The notes under the pieces were generated by a model. That model ran no database searches, had not been told where the DNA came from, and worked only from the letters and a program-made list of their open reading frames with translations. A DNA stretch of 64,000 nt from Opisthocomus hoazin (taxonomy: Eukaryota > Chordata > Aves > Opisthocomiformes > Opisthocomidae): positions 8,881,089-8,945,088 of the forward strand of contig NC_134431.1 in NCBI RefSeq assembly GCF_030867145.1, read 5' to 3'. A program made the translations under genes and the position numbers. Of this stretch, positions 10,901 to 58,345 are shown piece after piece; position 1 is the stretch's first letter; each line of letters begins with the position of its first letter.

Positions 10901-11483
10901 TACTCTCATTTCATTTGTAATTGTTCAAGAGCTGATACCAAAAAGTTTTAATGGCTATTTGCAGTCAAAATACCACGTTCTCATAGGATTTTGTGACTCT
11001 AGCTGGGATCTAAACATAAGATCAAAAAATTTTCTTCACCTTAAAACTTTATCTTACTTTAAAAAAAATCTGTTAGTTTTGGGGTTTTTTCAAGTTGCAA
11101 AGTTGGAAATAGTAGTTTTAGAAAGCTGACAGTTTCTAATGGTGTTGTTCCTGCTCGCCTTTCACATCCTCTGGAGTTATTCTGGTAACACTGTCAGACA
11201 AATAGAAAAGTCTGTCTAAACTGTAATGGATGTGCAAGATGCTGTTGACACCAGATTTTACTTTAAATTGCTAATTCACCTGTGCAGTTGTACAAGAGAC
11301 TGTTCTGTTCTTGGGTATCGTAAGGCTCGTTCTGAATCAACTCTGAAGAATGTTCTACTAGAATGACATCAGCTTTGTGCACTCAGTGTGCTATTTTGAG
11401 TTTATTTTCGTGTATTATGATGCTGCTGGGCAACTAATGTTTTTGACAGGGTTCTTACATTCATATGTCCTTTCTGCTTGTAG
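7961..11483 (+). other. OSER1: OSER1 5' intron (inferred)
   Basis: The stretch is without a coding exon between the CpG-island donor and the acceptor tttctgcttgtag before the start-codon exon. It contains a 16-base A run at 8678-8693, the antisense CR1 copy at 9.29-10.43 kb and another 16-base A run at 10446-10461. Confidence 0.45.
9288..10430 (-). mobile_element. CR1 LINE, 5'-truncated, with remains of reverse transcriptase
   Basis: The minus-strand translation of 10281-10084 keeps reverse-transcriptase landmarks: a [14 protein letters not shown] block ([15 protein letters not shown] in active CR1) and FADD, the catalytic YxDD/FADD box. The CR1 3' tail follows at about 9290-9720, recognisable from phrases such as the rc of cctccctgggcagcctgtgc. 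The 3' end is near 9288. The copy is about 1.14 kb of a roughly 4.5 kb element, so it is truncated at its 5' end, and it carries stops, so it is dead. It lies antisense inside the OSER1 5' intron. Confidence 0.9.
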
Positions 11484-11496
11484 CAGTGCGTGGTAA

Positions 11497-14995
<3,499 letters not shown>

Positions 14996-15092
14996 CAGCA
15001 ATGAGCACTAAAAACAGAAGGGTGGGTGGTTTAAATCTGCCCTCCATCCCACTCTTGTGAGATGAAACCCACTTCCTGCTCACTGTGCTTAC

Positions 15093-15098
15093 AATAAA
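15093..15098 (+). terminator. OSER1: OSER1 proximal poly(A) signal
   Basis: A canonical AATAAA lies about 100 bases after the stop. A second candidate at 17636-17641, followed by GT-rich sequence, could end a longer 3' UTR. Confidence 0.55.
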
Positions 15099-16870
15099 AA
15101 CACTTCTTTGCATCTTAGCTAATGTTCGTTATTTAAGCTGGGCAGACAGTTTAGCTTAAGCATTGGAGTTTAGGCTTGGAATAGATAATGAAGTAAACAC
15201 AGTGAACTACTTTAGAGTGTACCTGCCTATACGTAAGAGACTTAACGCTTTGGAAATTCTACTTTGTTTCCAAAATACTGTTGTTTCAGTTTGTTGGAGA
15301 AGAGTCTCTAGATTGCTTGGTGATTAGAGCTCTTATTGTGAGAAACCTGGTGTAATTCAGCTTCTCTGAAATTGCTTTGACCTCAGGCTGTAGCACTTGC
15401 ACGTGCGTTTTTGGACACTTGTGCCCCTTGATTTTATTTCAGAAATGAGTGTAACCATCTCCTGTCCCCCCTTGGTACTAGTATCACTCTAGGGAAATTC
15501 AGGAGACGCAATCATCTTTTCGTGGGCAGAGGCATTGTTACTTATTTGTGCATAAAGGGGCTTTATTTCTGATCGACTGAGCAGGCATCCCCCTTCCCTA
15601 TCCTTGATAATGTTAATGTAGCCAGATGCTATTAGGTTAACGTAACATTTGCTTGCTAGGCTGTCTGAAGAGAAAAGAAACTTGGACGATCAAAGCAAGA
15701 TTGTTTCACGAGGTTATTCTGATCTCTGTAGTGTTGGTTACTGGAAAATGCAAAGCAAGCATAACTTTGTTGTGTGTCCAGTGGGCCTCAGAGACCTGTC
15801 TGCAGCAGGAGAAGTACCCTGCTTTCTTCAGGGGTGTTGCTCCTGCAGGTAACCAAAGGGAAAGTGAGATGATGGACTCTGTTCGTTGTGTTTTTTATGA
15901 AGGCCAAAACAGCATATGCTCACTTCAGTGGTCTTAATTCATGCACTCTTGTGGTGTTTTGGGGTTTTTTTAGCTTTGTTCAGCTCTCTGTAACACCAAG
16001 TAGAACCCTTCAAGTGTGAAGACCCATAGACTTGAGCGAACAGTTGTCAGCTGCACAGTAAGGATATCTTGAGCAGTATGTTTTCTTTCTCCTCCCCTCC
16101 AGTCTTTTTACTAAACCATTGTCACTTCAGATGCCTTGTCCAGCTTGGCATTCTTCCCGAAGTTCACTACTTCACAGTCAACCAGCTTGCCATACTTTGT
16201 GTGTATCAGCACGATCTGCCTTTGTAAACATGTTCCTAGCAAAGGAGCATCCCAGCAAATAATACAGTTTGTTAAGGGAGAGATGAGTTGTGTTAAGTTT
16301 GTCTTCGCTATTTGGAGTACCCAAACTTTTCTGACCTGTAAGATCTGGAGAAGAAATGGAGACAAACATTTCCCTGCGAAATCCTTTGGTGTTACCTTCG
16401 AGTTTTTTGTCATTTCTGTGGCAGTACCTAGTACCTTAGAACTAAGTGGCCGTGCAAATTTACCTGTTCTGCCACTTCTGAAGTGTCATCTACCCCTTGT
16501 AGATGGTACTTGGGTCCCACATCTCCCTTCCGTTTCACTGCTCTTGGCTGTATTTCTGTGTGCTGAATTCAAGGTGATTGCTTGGTGGGGTTGTCTGCTA
16601 TAGCCTGGGCTGCAAAGTGCAGGATGACCGTACTTCTCAAATAACTGTTCTTTGCTGTTCCCAAAGGCTCGCAGGCAGCAGCCACAGCACCGTTGTGGGG
16701 CTGAGAATGCTGGGCAAAGCCGTGCTGCTTTTTGCTGTCTCTTTCATTAGTGACCACAGACCTGTGCCTGCGGGGCTTAGGATTGCGACGTCGAGTGCTC
16801 AGTGTTGCGTTACAGAAAGCGGACTGGAACCACGAGGTAATGTAACAAAAAAAAGAAAGCGTAGAAGGAT

Positions 16871-16934
16871 GTGAACTGGTGCAGACTGGGAAGGGAAGCG
16901 GTGTGAACTGGTGCAGACTGGGAAGGGAGGCCAG
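16871..16934. repeat. Tandem duplication, about 32-base period
   Basis: The phrase gtgaactggtgcagactggg starts at 16871 and again at 16903 and continues as aaggga in both copies. Two nearly identical units; a local duplication. Confidence 0.85.
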
Positions 16935-17635
16935 CGGTGCTGGGCCACTAGAGGTCACCCCCAGGCCGGGTGCAGCGGCTCCTCCACCCCTCCTCAGCCT
17001 TCGGGGGAGAATGGGGCTGCTTTCTGCCAAAATGGAGAAATGGGGCCAGCTCTGGGTGGTGCCTTGGTGCACAGGCAGTGTTGGTGCTTTCCGAAGTGCC
17101 ATTGGGTGGGTATGTTCTGCAGCGGTCAACACGAGCTCTTCAGTATCTGCAGAAGTTATTAACATTGAAACGAAGTGTACCATCAGTTCACAACTGTGCT
17201 ATGTCATTAGGAAAAGTTGCTAAGTAAGTAACTGCATGGTCCTGAACTTGGCATCTTCTTAGGGCTCCTAAGTGCTGGAACACCATGGGTAGCTGCAACT
17301 GCTGCCTTAACGCTTTCCCTTCTGTTACTACAAGTGTTTTAAGATGCTTTGGTCTACCTGGAAAGCACAAAACAAAACCCTCCAGTTTTGCTTTGAGAAA
17401 ACATGAATTTCCAGCCCTTAATTGTGCAGCAAGAACCTTGAAAGCAAGCCTGAGTAGTCTAGAAGCTTAGCTTTAAAGAAAAAAACATCCAACTTAAGCC
17501 AATTTCAAGATTTTTTTTTTTATTTTTTTTTTAAGAAAAAAGAAAGCTGTAGAGAGCTGGTTCTGGCAAGTGGCACTTCTGAGTCGTGTTGGAGTCCCTT
17601 GCAGAAGTGCCCCTTCCTTTCTGTGGATGAATGAA

Positions 17636-17641
17636 AATAAA
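17636..17641 (+). terminator. Candidate distal poly(A) signal
   Basis: AATAAA followed within 40 bases by GT-rich sequence (gtagtgggcacttggtgctt). It would extend the OSER1 3' UTR to about 2.7 kb. Low support. Confidence 0.25.
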
Positions 17642-18289
17642 GCCTTCTGTAATTAGCTTCGTAGTGGGCACTTGGTGCTTCTCACCTGTGCCTTGCAGGT
17701 ATTTTGTAGTTTGTGCTGTAGAGACATACGTAACTTTTCTTGTAGTTATATATTGTACAGGTTTGTTCCGTACCTCTTCTTCCTAGAAGCATAGAGGGGG
17801 AGGTCGTCCAAGTTGTAGAACGTGCATTGTGTGACTCAAACTCACTGCTGTCTGTGGCAGCTTTGCCCCCGAGCTCGGCGTGGTTCTCAGGAGCTTGTCT
17901 GGAGGGCAGAGCACAGCCTGCCAGAGAGCTCCAGCTCGCCCCACGGCGCTTGCAGCTTCTCAGCAGCTCGTGGTCAGTGAGAGGAAGGTCAGCTCTTCAC
18001 CATCGTCTTCAGGAGATGGGACAGGGGTGGGTAGGTTAGCCTGTTACCTGGTGGCTGGTTCCTTGTCCCCTCTCTACCCCCTATGTTTGATGACACGAGC
18101 TGTTGTTACAAGCAAGGTGGGCTGTCGCTGCTCCCGGGTGCCGGCAGCTGTCCCAGCGGCAGCGTCTCACCTTGCTTTTCCAAACACGGCGAGATGAAGT
18201 TCTGCTGCCGGCTGTTAAACAGAACGAGATTTGTGAAGTCTGTTGTTCTTCGGGGGGGGGGAATGACAATTTTTGGGGTCCTTCTCGCT

Positions 18290-48837
<30,548 letters not shown>

Positions 48838-51800
48838 TGTGCCCCTTGGACAAGGTAAGACAAGCAATGAGATTTTATCCTCAATTTGTAGACTTTACTG
48901 TGGACGGTTTAGGGTTGACTGGCTTTACTGCCAGCACAAATCATTCACTAACGGGTGCCCTGGCAGTGAACGGGCATGGGCATTTATTCAATACATGCCG
49001 TTGCCTTGCATAGAGCGTTGAGATTCACAGTAACCCCTTGACTGTTCAAAGAGTGATTTGTGGAGTAATTTCAGTGGATAATTCTGTAGTCTTTCCATAA
49101 AATAGTTTCCTCCAAGTTAAAAAATTGAACTGTGTTGGTCGGATGCAATACCACAGTATAGTTTTGGCTTCCCACTTGGATGGACGTGATTCATGGAGAC
49201 TACCAGTGCAAGAATGTGTGATGTTAAATTTGAAATTTGTTTGCTGCAAGTAAGCTGCAAGAAACACTTTCAATTTGCTGTTCTGTGGCCCCTGCTGCCA
49301 AGTACCTCGTGTGTTGCAATATTTCTTGGCACTCAGCCCAGCAGGAGGCAGGAAAATGTGAAGCTTTGAAATTTGCAGCTCTAATTGCACCAGTGCTCGT
49401 TCTGCCACAGTTGTGTGGTTGTGTTAGCAAAGGTAAATATCAGCTGAGCTGTGCATCTGACTGAGGTTCAACTGGAGCTCGCTCAGGTCTTCCGCTTGAA
49501 TTGGGATGAGAGTTTTCGTTTGGATTTGGTGGCAATAAGATCTTGTGAGGTTACTTGTGCCTGTGGGGTTCCTGCACACAGGAATGTGTCATGGGATTGC
49601 ACAAGATTTCTGTTGCCGTGGGCTCGAATATTGCAAAAAAACCCATCAAGGCTGAACATGAACGTAATGCGAGAGGCACCTCCCAAGCCTCCGTGAGGGT
49701 GTCGGGCTGCCTTCCCTGGGCCTCCCCGGGAACAGAACTGCTCTGCTGGGCACTGCTTTCTGTGGTCTGACTGATCCCTGCTCAGCCTGCCAGATGAAAG
49801 CCTTGCAGAGAGCTATGATTACGTGTCGGTCATGTGTTTTGCTCCCCCTTGACTCTCCTCTTCGTCTGTGTCTGGGACAGGCGTTGCTGCTGATGGAGAC
49901 CACAGACCTTGGCAGGGATTAAATCTCAGCCACCTGGAAACACCTAAGAGGAGGACTTGAGATCCCAAGGTTGCACTGCAAACATTAACCTTAAACAAAA
50001 GTGTCTGAAGATCAGTTCAGTCTCCCTGCTCCCAGGCTGTGACTGGCCTCTGCAATCTACCAAGGAAAAGCCAGGGTTTCTGCAATTCAGCCTCCTTCTC
50101 TTCTTTACATAAAATAGCAGTTGCCTTAAATTGTTCTCACCAAAGCCATCAACTGTGCTGTCATGCCAGGGATGAGGGATTTATCTGTAGCTGTAGGAAA
50201 ATGAGTGAGAAGGTCTCATCCATGCGCACAGATGTGTTTTGTAACTCCCTTGGTTGACTCAGTGTCAGAGATTTCCCAAAGAATGTCAGCCATGGCGTGG
50301 AGATGAAGCAATACACAGCAACCAAAATGACTCATGCTGCACCATGGCTGGGAGTGGACAACATCGCCCTCCGTGCTCAGAAGTCATCCAAGGGGACGAA
50401 TACAAAGTCTTTCCTTTCCCCGTCGCCTGGAGTCGTTTTCCACGTATGGAGGACTGAGAGGGGGAGCAAGTTGAAATTGGGCTTGTTGAAGTGTAACCGG
50501 CGTCCTGCCCATGCCTGCTGACATGCCGGGGCCGGGGCCGTGGGGTGGGTGCGGGCGGCTGGCTGATCCGAGGCTGGTTGTGCGTGCGGGGGGTGCTGCG
50601 GGGGGAATGGTGCCCATTTCAGGGCCAGGCACCATCCAAGCGTTCTCCCGGCACCAGCAACATTCTGCATAGAAGTGTCCTGCAGCGGGCAACCTCCCGC
50701 TGTAACACGAAAGGAAATAGGTGTGCTGAGGTGTGCTGAGTTTGTGCCTTTACCCCTTTTTTTCTATGAAAATGGTGCGACTTACAATGAAAAGGAGGTA
50801 CTTACTGAAAAATACCTCCTGTACGCCCACAGGTTCCTCCCCTTGGTGTGCTGGGCTGTTGGGGGAAGCTCCTGTGTTCTTTTGTTGCAACAGAGTGAAC
50901 AGACTTTCCAGCCAGAGGATGCAGGGTGGCTATCGTGGGAGAGGTTACGTTATTCCCAAAAGGAAAAAGGTGCAGAGACCTGGGCGACTCCAGTGTATTT
51001 GGGTGTTAGGCTCAAAAATACGCAGCAGCCAGACTTTCAGCAGTGGTAGACTACAGAGGGGCAATTCTAGCTGTTGTTCTTGTGTGCGAGGCTTAAAGGC
51101 CTGGGCGATTTGCACCGAATGTTCCCAAAGCTGTGACAGAGAGTGACCTTTGGAAGAAGATGATTCCACCATGATCTGCTCTGATCCTTAGCAGTGCGAG
51201 CTTAGAAAGTCGGCACAGATGAAGTTACAGTTTAGTGTGAGGCTGAGTGCTTGGACATGTTTCTTCCTTCTTTTAAGAGCAATATGTATTTTCTATCCCT
51301 TTTTAAGATAATGGGAAATCTTATTTATAGTTGGTTGTGCACCTCTGTGTATCCTGAAGTCCCACAGCACAGGACTGGGTGGGAAAAACTGAGGGACTGG
51401 AAAGAATGGGGAAATGATGATTAAGGGAAAAAACAGATGCCCAGTCTGCTCCAAAGGTCAATCTGAAAGGATTTCAGAGCCGGGGTGGCAGACAGGCAGG
51501 GGTTTACACTGGCTGGAGACACAGAGCGAAACCTGCCTAATTTATCTGCTCTAATTATGACATAAGAGAGTGAGAATAATTCAGTACTTTTCTTGGTGAA
51601 CCAAATTTATTTTTTAACCTTATTCAGCTCAGGAACGTTGCCACAGTAGCAAATACGTGGTGTTAACTGTGGGAGAAGTGAATGTGATCCCTTTCTAAAA
51701 GCCATGTGGCTGTACCAGTCCTGAGAAAGCTGTGCAGCATCATCTACACTTCCACAGAGCATAGTTTAGTAGCAATTTGCTTCTTTTTTTCTTTTCTTCA

Positions 51801-52109
51801 GTATAAATGTATTGCAAACCCCAGGCTCTGCTGCCTTTGACGTTTTATCTCTGTTTGCTGGCACTCATTTGCCAGCTCTGCAGTTTCAGTATGCCAACTG
51901 CTTTTATAAACCACCAAGACAATTTCCATAGAGAGACCTGAGGGGCTTTTATTTATCACTAAGCACAAAAAATGGATATTTTTCAACACTGCTAAGGTAA
52001 TTCCGTGCCCCCCCCCTCCCAGTTTTTTATGCATGTGATGTGCACTCGGTAATGTGCTTTCCTCTTAGTAACCTTCTGCGAAAAGTAGGTAGATTTGCTT
52101 TTATGTGAC

Positions 52110-52165
52110 GTATAAATATATCCATATTGTGCTGAGATATGGATATATATACATATATATATAGC
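52110..52165. repeat. AT-rich simple repeat (TATA type)
   Basis: Irregular TA/ATA repeat including tatatatacatatatatata. Low-complexity sequence. Confidence 0.8.
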
Positions 52166-52396
52166 CCCTTAGGGATTTTGTTTTCTTAGATGCAAAATAA
52201 CAGATTTACCTCAAACTGCATGCTTTCAAAACTGACTAGGATATTGTGTTATACTTTTCAGGTCTTACAAAGATGCAGATACGTTTCACTCTTCACACAA
52301 AAATACCTTCGTCACAGATTTTGCAAGCTGTTTACTACAATCTGTGTACTACTGTCCAGAGTTTTCTGTCAGTTGTTCTACTGGATTACGTGCAAT

Positions 52397-52402
52397 AATA
52401 AA
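52397..52402 (+). terminator. JPH2: Candidate JPH2 poly(A) signal
   Basis: This is the first clear AATAAA I find downstream of the JPH2 stop, about 3.6 kb on. A 3' UTR of that length is plausible for JPH2. Earlier variant hexamers were not excluded. Confidence 0.3.
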
Positions 52403-55400
52403 CAGTTATCTGCTCACTGTATCCATGTGGATCTTTGCAAGGGAATCTCCAGGTTTCTTTTCAGGTTGACACATCCACTCCAGTCTTAAAGGAGAGTTCA
52501 TCAATGTGTAGTGCAGAATTTCATAGGTGGCATCTGGATGGTTTTTAGCTTTTTCCCAATATCTGTTTCAAAATCTTGCATTTTATGTTGATGGGGGTAC
52601 TTTGCAAAGAGAATTGTTTTCACTTATTGCTTTTTTTTGATGCCAGATGTTTGAGGACACCTCCAGCTCCCTGCACAAGCTCAGTGTGTTACCATCACGC
52701 TGGTCTCTGCCAGAGGTTGCATGAGGCCAGGAGGAAAGGCGGCTCGCTGGCCCGAAGCCTGCCCGGGTGATGCAGAGGGCCGCTGACAGGTCCCTTCGCT
52801 GCCTCCTGACCCCAGGGCTGCTGCCAAGTTTCTTCCAAGCTGTGTGTCGCTGCCTGCTCCTCGGCACCACGGTCCTCCTGGGTTGGAGAGGAGGGATTCT
52901 CCTCTGCCCATGGCCTTCCTCTTGCTCAGACTCTTGAAACAGCCAAAGTGAGAGGAAAGCCAGGCACGAGGGACAGGGAAATGGCAGCCAGGGGAGAAGT
53001 GATTTACAGGGGAGGATGGGAGAGCAGAGCCCAGCACCAGCCAGGGGCAGCGGGGCCTGGGGGACCAAGGAATCCAGAGTAGCCGAAACCTTCAATCCCT
53101 TTTCTATTTCTGGAGCATCTCACATGAGCGAGGCTGGGCTGTGCGGAGGGGCTGGTGGGACACGGGCTCAGCCTCTGCGAACAGCAGGGCCTCCTCTGGC
53201 TTCTGTAGGACGTAAGGGGTCTTGTGGCAGGAGATTTTGTGCTCTCATAGGGACTTAAGGAGCTGAGTTTGGTGGAATGATGGCTTTACTCTCCTCTGAG
53301 CTTGTTTTTCTTCTGGAACGGGAGGAACCAACAGCATCTCATTCATCCAGTCTCTGGGAGGAGGCTGGGGGCAGTGGCGTAACCGGAGCCCTTTGCACCT
53401 CATAAATCTCAGGCTGATGAATGGAGCAGGTCTTTGGCCCATGTGTGGCGGTGGCAGCAGGGAGGCAGGTGGGTCTGCTGTTAAAGCAATGATGTATTGC
53501 TTCAAAAATATTAATAAAGGCAAAACAAAGAGCCTGTCCCTTACCCAGTGTAGGGGGGACAGTGCTGGGTCTCTGCCTCGGGAGCTGCTGGTTTCAGAGG
53601 TAACATCCCCCACACTGCTCCCAGCCGACCGTCCTTGGCTGCAGGCAGGGAGGTGTCCGATATGCGAGAAGCGGGATGAAGGCATTGGCCCAGTCCTGTG
53701 ACTGAAGGGAGCAGCCTCAGCCTCCACCCGTGCAAGGGAAGGTGCAATCTGAGCCCCGGTGTCCTTTGAGCATGACCTACCCAGGCATCCAGGGCCGGCC
53801 ACGCTGCCCTCCACCATCCTTGCTCATAGGAGCAAAGCTCTTTCTTGGCCTTCATCTTCATGTGAAAGGAAGGGCCAGAGCTAGGGCTAAGGTGGCCCCG
53901 GCAGTGAGGAGATGCTGGGAAGTGCAGAGGGGTTACTGTGCTCCTCTCTGGTCCAGGAGACAGGAGCAGGGCTGGCTTTGCTCTGGGACCCTTCGTGGAG
54001 GAAGCAGAAGCGAGGCTTCAGGAGCGTTAATGCCTTGGGGAACAGCCACTGTTAGCAACTCCAGTGAAACATTTTCCCATGCCTGCCCTCGGCTTCGTCC
54101 CCAGCCCCGGCTCTGAAGGTTCTGGCTTTCCCCTCTCTCCCACCTGGCCAAGCCAAGGGCACACCATGCCCAGCTCTGGACTGGCAGCGAGGGGCCCCAT
54201 GGTGCCCAGCCACTCCTGTCCTCTTCTGCCAGAAGTGCTGGCACTGCACGGCTGGAAAAAGTTGCTTTTACTCTGAGCAGACACCCACACTGTGCCCACA
54301 AGGACAGGCAGGATCAGCCAGCATGGGAAGACAACGGGCCCTCGCTGACCATCTCAAAATCATATTAGCACCAGAACCACCCCAGGACCTTCTCCCTGAG
54401 AGGGGAAGGCTTTTAAAGGCTTCCCAGCTCATGGCTTCGGGTGTTCCCTTTCAGAGGAGCAACCGCTGGTGCACTCGGAGCATCCTCTGTCTCTATAGAA
54501 ACAGCACACTCAGAGCACAATTCACAAAGTGGTTATTAAAGAAAATTCAGCAATTATAAATCACAAATTGTCCTTAATACTTCTGCCCATCACCCACAGC
54601 ACAGGGGCCCTGTGGGGTTGCAGTCGCATTCCCTCTCTCAGGCAATAGCTGGGAAAGTGGTCCCAATTCCGGGCAGTGGGGATGCCAGCAATGCCTTCCC
54701 ATCGGGGTCTGCACTGAAACCCCTGCCGTGCAGAAGTGCACAGGGCTGGTTCGCTGCTAAACTGGGGGTGTTTTAGTAAGTTACAGTCATCCCTGCAGGA
54801 CTGGCAAGCTTCAATCTGCCATGTGTCACGGTACGCTCCCCGAAATGGATGCCTTGGGTTGCAGAGTGCTGATGAGCAACCTCTGAGTGAGCGGAGAGGA
54901 GGCATCTCCTGGGGCAGCACTGGCCAAAGAGCTCTCCAGAGGCCTTGGGAAACATGGACTGCAAAATAAACAATTAACTGCAAAGTGATTACATTAATAT
55001 TACTGTAGAACTAACTCCCTGGCTTTATTAGCATCTCTTTAATTGAGGCCTGCTTAAGCTTACTAGTTCAAAGAAGCAGCCGGAGCCCATACCAGATTGA
55101 AAAGGGGCTGCATTCGATACAGTCATTCCTTAATGGGTGGTCCACCCTCTCTTGTGTCTCTGAAAAATTTAAGCAGTTGCTCAGCATCCTTGTTCTGTGA
55201 CCTGAGTATTACTACTTTAAAGGTACCACTGTTTTAATTTTAATCATGTGCTCTTTGCAGGATTGTACCACAGAGCAGAAGCCAAGTTGCTCTGGTTGCA
55301 GGAAGGTGCTGGGTGCCCTCGTGGTCGTCTTCTTTAGGGAACTGCTGGTGTTTCTTGGGTCGCAGTCTACCACGGTCCTGGGGTGGGCTGGCTCCCAGGG

Positions 55401-57789
55401 CGCTGGCCAGGATCACAGGGCTCTCCCAAAGAGCTGTCAGCACGGCCATGCTCTCCGCTGGCACAGGCTGGCATGTATGCCCGATTTCCTCCCTGAAATT
55501 CTGTTTTCTACCACCCAAATCTAGACACGATGTAAGAAGAAAAACTGACTGGGGTTTAAATTGAAGGTTTTGTCAAGTTATTTAAACTTCTGTGTTTTGC
55601 AGGAGTAAATAACCCTTGCTGTGCACTGCATAGAGGCGATTACTGATTATCATCAATGCGTTGGGACCAGCCAGATTCCTGTAAACAGGCTGGACGTGGT
55701 GTCTCCTCCACTGGACATCTCTGGTGAATGCCATGAGCTTCAGCCCACCCGAGGTTCTCCTGGCCCATAAGCCTCACTCACCCCTCTCCCACCAGCCCTT
55801 CCCCAAGGCGCTGCCTCCTCCATCCCCCTCTCTGCACTGCTCACAAATTCATCCCCCTCCTTGGGGCTCTGCGACAGTGCCAGGTCCCCCCTCTCCTGCC
55901 AGAGGTCTTGTTTGCTGGAAAGCAGATGGCATTTTACCAGATCAACAAGCACTGGAAGGGCTTTAATTAAGAAACCAACAGGTTAGATCAAGTTGAGGAG
56001 TGGCTTCAATGTGGTAAATTCTTTAGGAGTAATAGGTTCTTTATTCGGTGGCATATTTATAAACTCGCAGCCTACAATCACGCTGTTAAGAGTAAACAAA
56101 TGCCAAGGGTAATAGTCAGCTTCAGACTTTACGAGCAGCCTGGGGTGTTGCAAGGTACAAGGTAATCCAGGCTTAAGCATGAAGGGGGCTCTTTGATTTC
56201 TTATAAGGAATGAAGGTTTTTATTGAGACCCTGGATATCCAGAGGGAGTTACAGTGATGGGTTACTTCTTTTAGTTCCTTTCTGCTGGTGATTTATTTCC
56301 TGACAGCACGCAGCTGCCTGTCCTCTCAACCAGCATCTCGTCAGCAAGCTGAGTGCTGATCTTCAACCTCCACTTCCACCTAAAACCTTCTCAAATCCTC
56401 CTAACACGTCGGAATACATGCAGCGAGAAGAAGCAGGAACTATTCTTCATCTACAGAGTTTAATGCTCTGGTGCATTTGCTGGAAATCTCGTGGTGCCAG
56501 GGGAGTTTATCTGCCAATTTCTTCTCAAAAAATAACAAAGGGTCATGCAGTACTTGGCAGATAAGGGCACATAAGGGAGAAGAGAACTGGGTTTTAATTG
56601 GATCCCAAGTATGTTGAACAAAAAAATTTCAGAACCATCAATTAGCTGTTGGCCTGGGGCTAAAATTTAATTGAGAGAATAGTGCTTTTAGGATGTCTCT
56701 GTCAGGGGTGAAAAAAGCATAAAGGGAGACTGGAAATGCAGTGGGGAGTCAGAAAAGATACTGCTGGAGATGCTTCAGGGTTGAGCTGTTACTTGGGTTC
56801 ACAGAGGTCAAGGCCTTCTGTCAAACCACACATCCCATGCCTGAAATACACCTCAGGTCAGGACGGACGTTGGTTTCCAAGCTCAGAGAGTAAATCTTTG
56901 CCATGTGGTCTCAGGGAAAAGCTGGCTTTCCTGCTGCTCCCTGCACCCGCAGCCACAGGGTGAAGGGCTGGGGAAGCGGGCAGCCCGTCCCTGAGGAGAT
57001 GCTGCCTGTTCTTGGTGCCCCGGGGAGGCACCATCCTCCACAGCCCCGTGGCACGGAGGGCAGCTGGGCTCTGCTTCGCTGCCGTGGTCTGTACCAAAGC
57101 AAACTGCATGGGGTTGCAGAGTCCCAGTCCCCACTCTTCCTCCTCTCCAGTCCCACTGTGCTTGCGGGGTGTTACCAATTTACTGCACTGCTAAGACAGG
57201 TTAATTTTCTCCTCTCTTCCTTCCTTGCCATTCTCTTACAGCTGTACAGGGTGGTTGGCTGGAGAGCAGGGAGGGAAAGGGGAGAGGATGGGATGGGATG
57301 CTGCTTGCTGTATGTCTCCAGCTGTCAGGGCTGGCTATGGCACGTGTGCACCCAAAGGTGCCTGCCAGCTCAGGGCCCTGCGCCCCAGGGAGCTGCAAAG
57401 CCACAGTTGGCTGTGAAGATGAAGAAAATGAATTCCTGTGCAGCGTAGACAGCACATGGAGTGGCTTAAGGGGAAGAAGCTGTTGTATTTAGAACAGAAA
57501 ACTCATTGGAAGAAGAACTCATTAGCACAAGAGCCCAGCTTAGCTCGGGGCTATGCCATAAGTTGTTCCTGTTGGCCTCAGCCCAAGAGCTGATCCATCC
57601 AACAGCAAGAGCTGAGACATTCAAACCTCAGCCCTGGATTTTGCCATGTCCAGGGGACCAGCAGCACACCAGGGCTCCCCTTCTTTCTCCTACACCTTAC
57701 CTGTGTGTGACTTCAAGGCACCCTGATCCTTACTACCCTGGTTTGTCTGCGGATGCTTTTATCAATGGCTTGTTCTGAGCTGCTAAGCA

Positions 57790-58345
57790 AAAATTTGTTT
57801 TAAGGGGAAAAAATATCTGTGCTAGAGAAAAGATTGTTGCAAGCAAATAGTTTCATTTCGTAGCTGCTTTTGCTAAGTGGAACAATTCTCACACCGCAGA
57901 AGAACCTCTTCCATTTTCTTCAAGAAGCAAATCCCAAGCCTCTGTGCAGAACTACCTTAACAACAACAAAGAGGAACTTTGTTCATAAATTCCCAATGTA
58001 CACAAAAGAGCACAAAAAGACACAAATCCTTAAACTCCAAACACACACATTTTCAAATAATTGCAAACCCCAATACTCACTCATCCTACAGTTATTTTGG
58101 GGACAAAGTAAATACTTTAATAAGTCACAATATAATAATCATACATGCAAAGCCACCCTACACCAAAAGGAAATCAATCCTGGACAATTCCTGACGCAGC
58201 AATGGGAGGTGAGGTCTTGTTCTGATTCTCCCAGGGAAGTGATTTCCCGTATACACAGAATGGTTACTTCATATCTTGTGCTCTTAAAAATATCACACAG
58301 ATATTTTCCAAAGTGTATGCAAAATTCTAAGATCATTTAAGGCTA
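57790..58345. other. Strand-asymmetric A/C-rich block of unknown nature
   Basis: For about 500 bases the plus strand is rich in A and C and poor in G, unlike its surroundings. It contains an accidental-looking open frame of 156 codons (57870-58340) with no recognisable domain. Such asymmetry is typical of old retroviral LTRs or other repeats, here on the minus strand, but I could not identify ends or a family. Confidence 0.3.

Noticed and set aside
57870-58340. 156-codon open frame
   Set aside because: Lies in A/C-rich low-G sequence where stops are rare on that strand; no recognisable domain.
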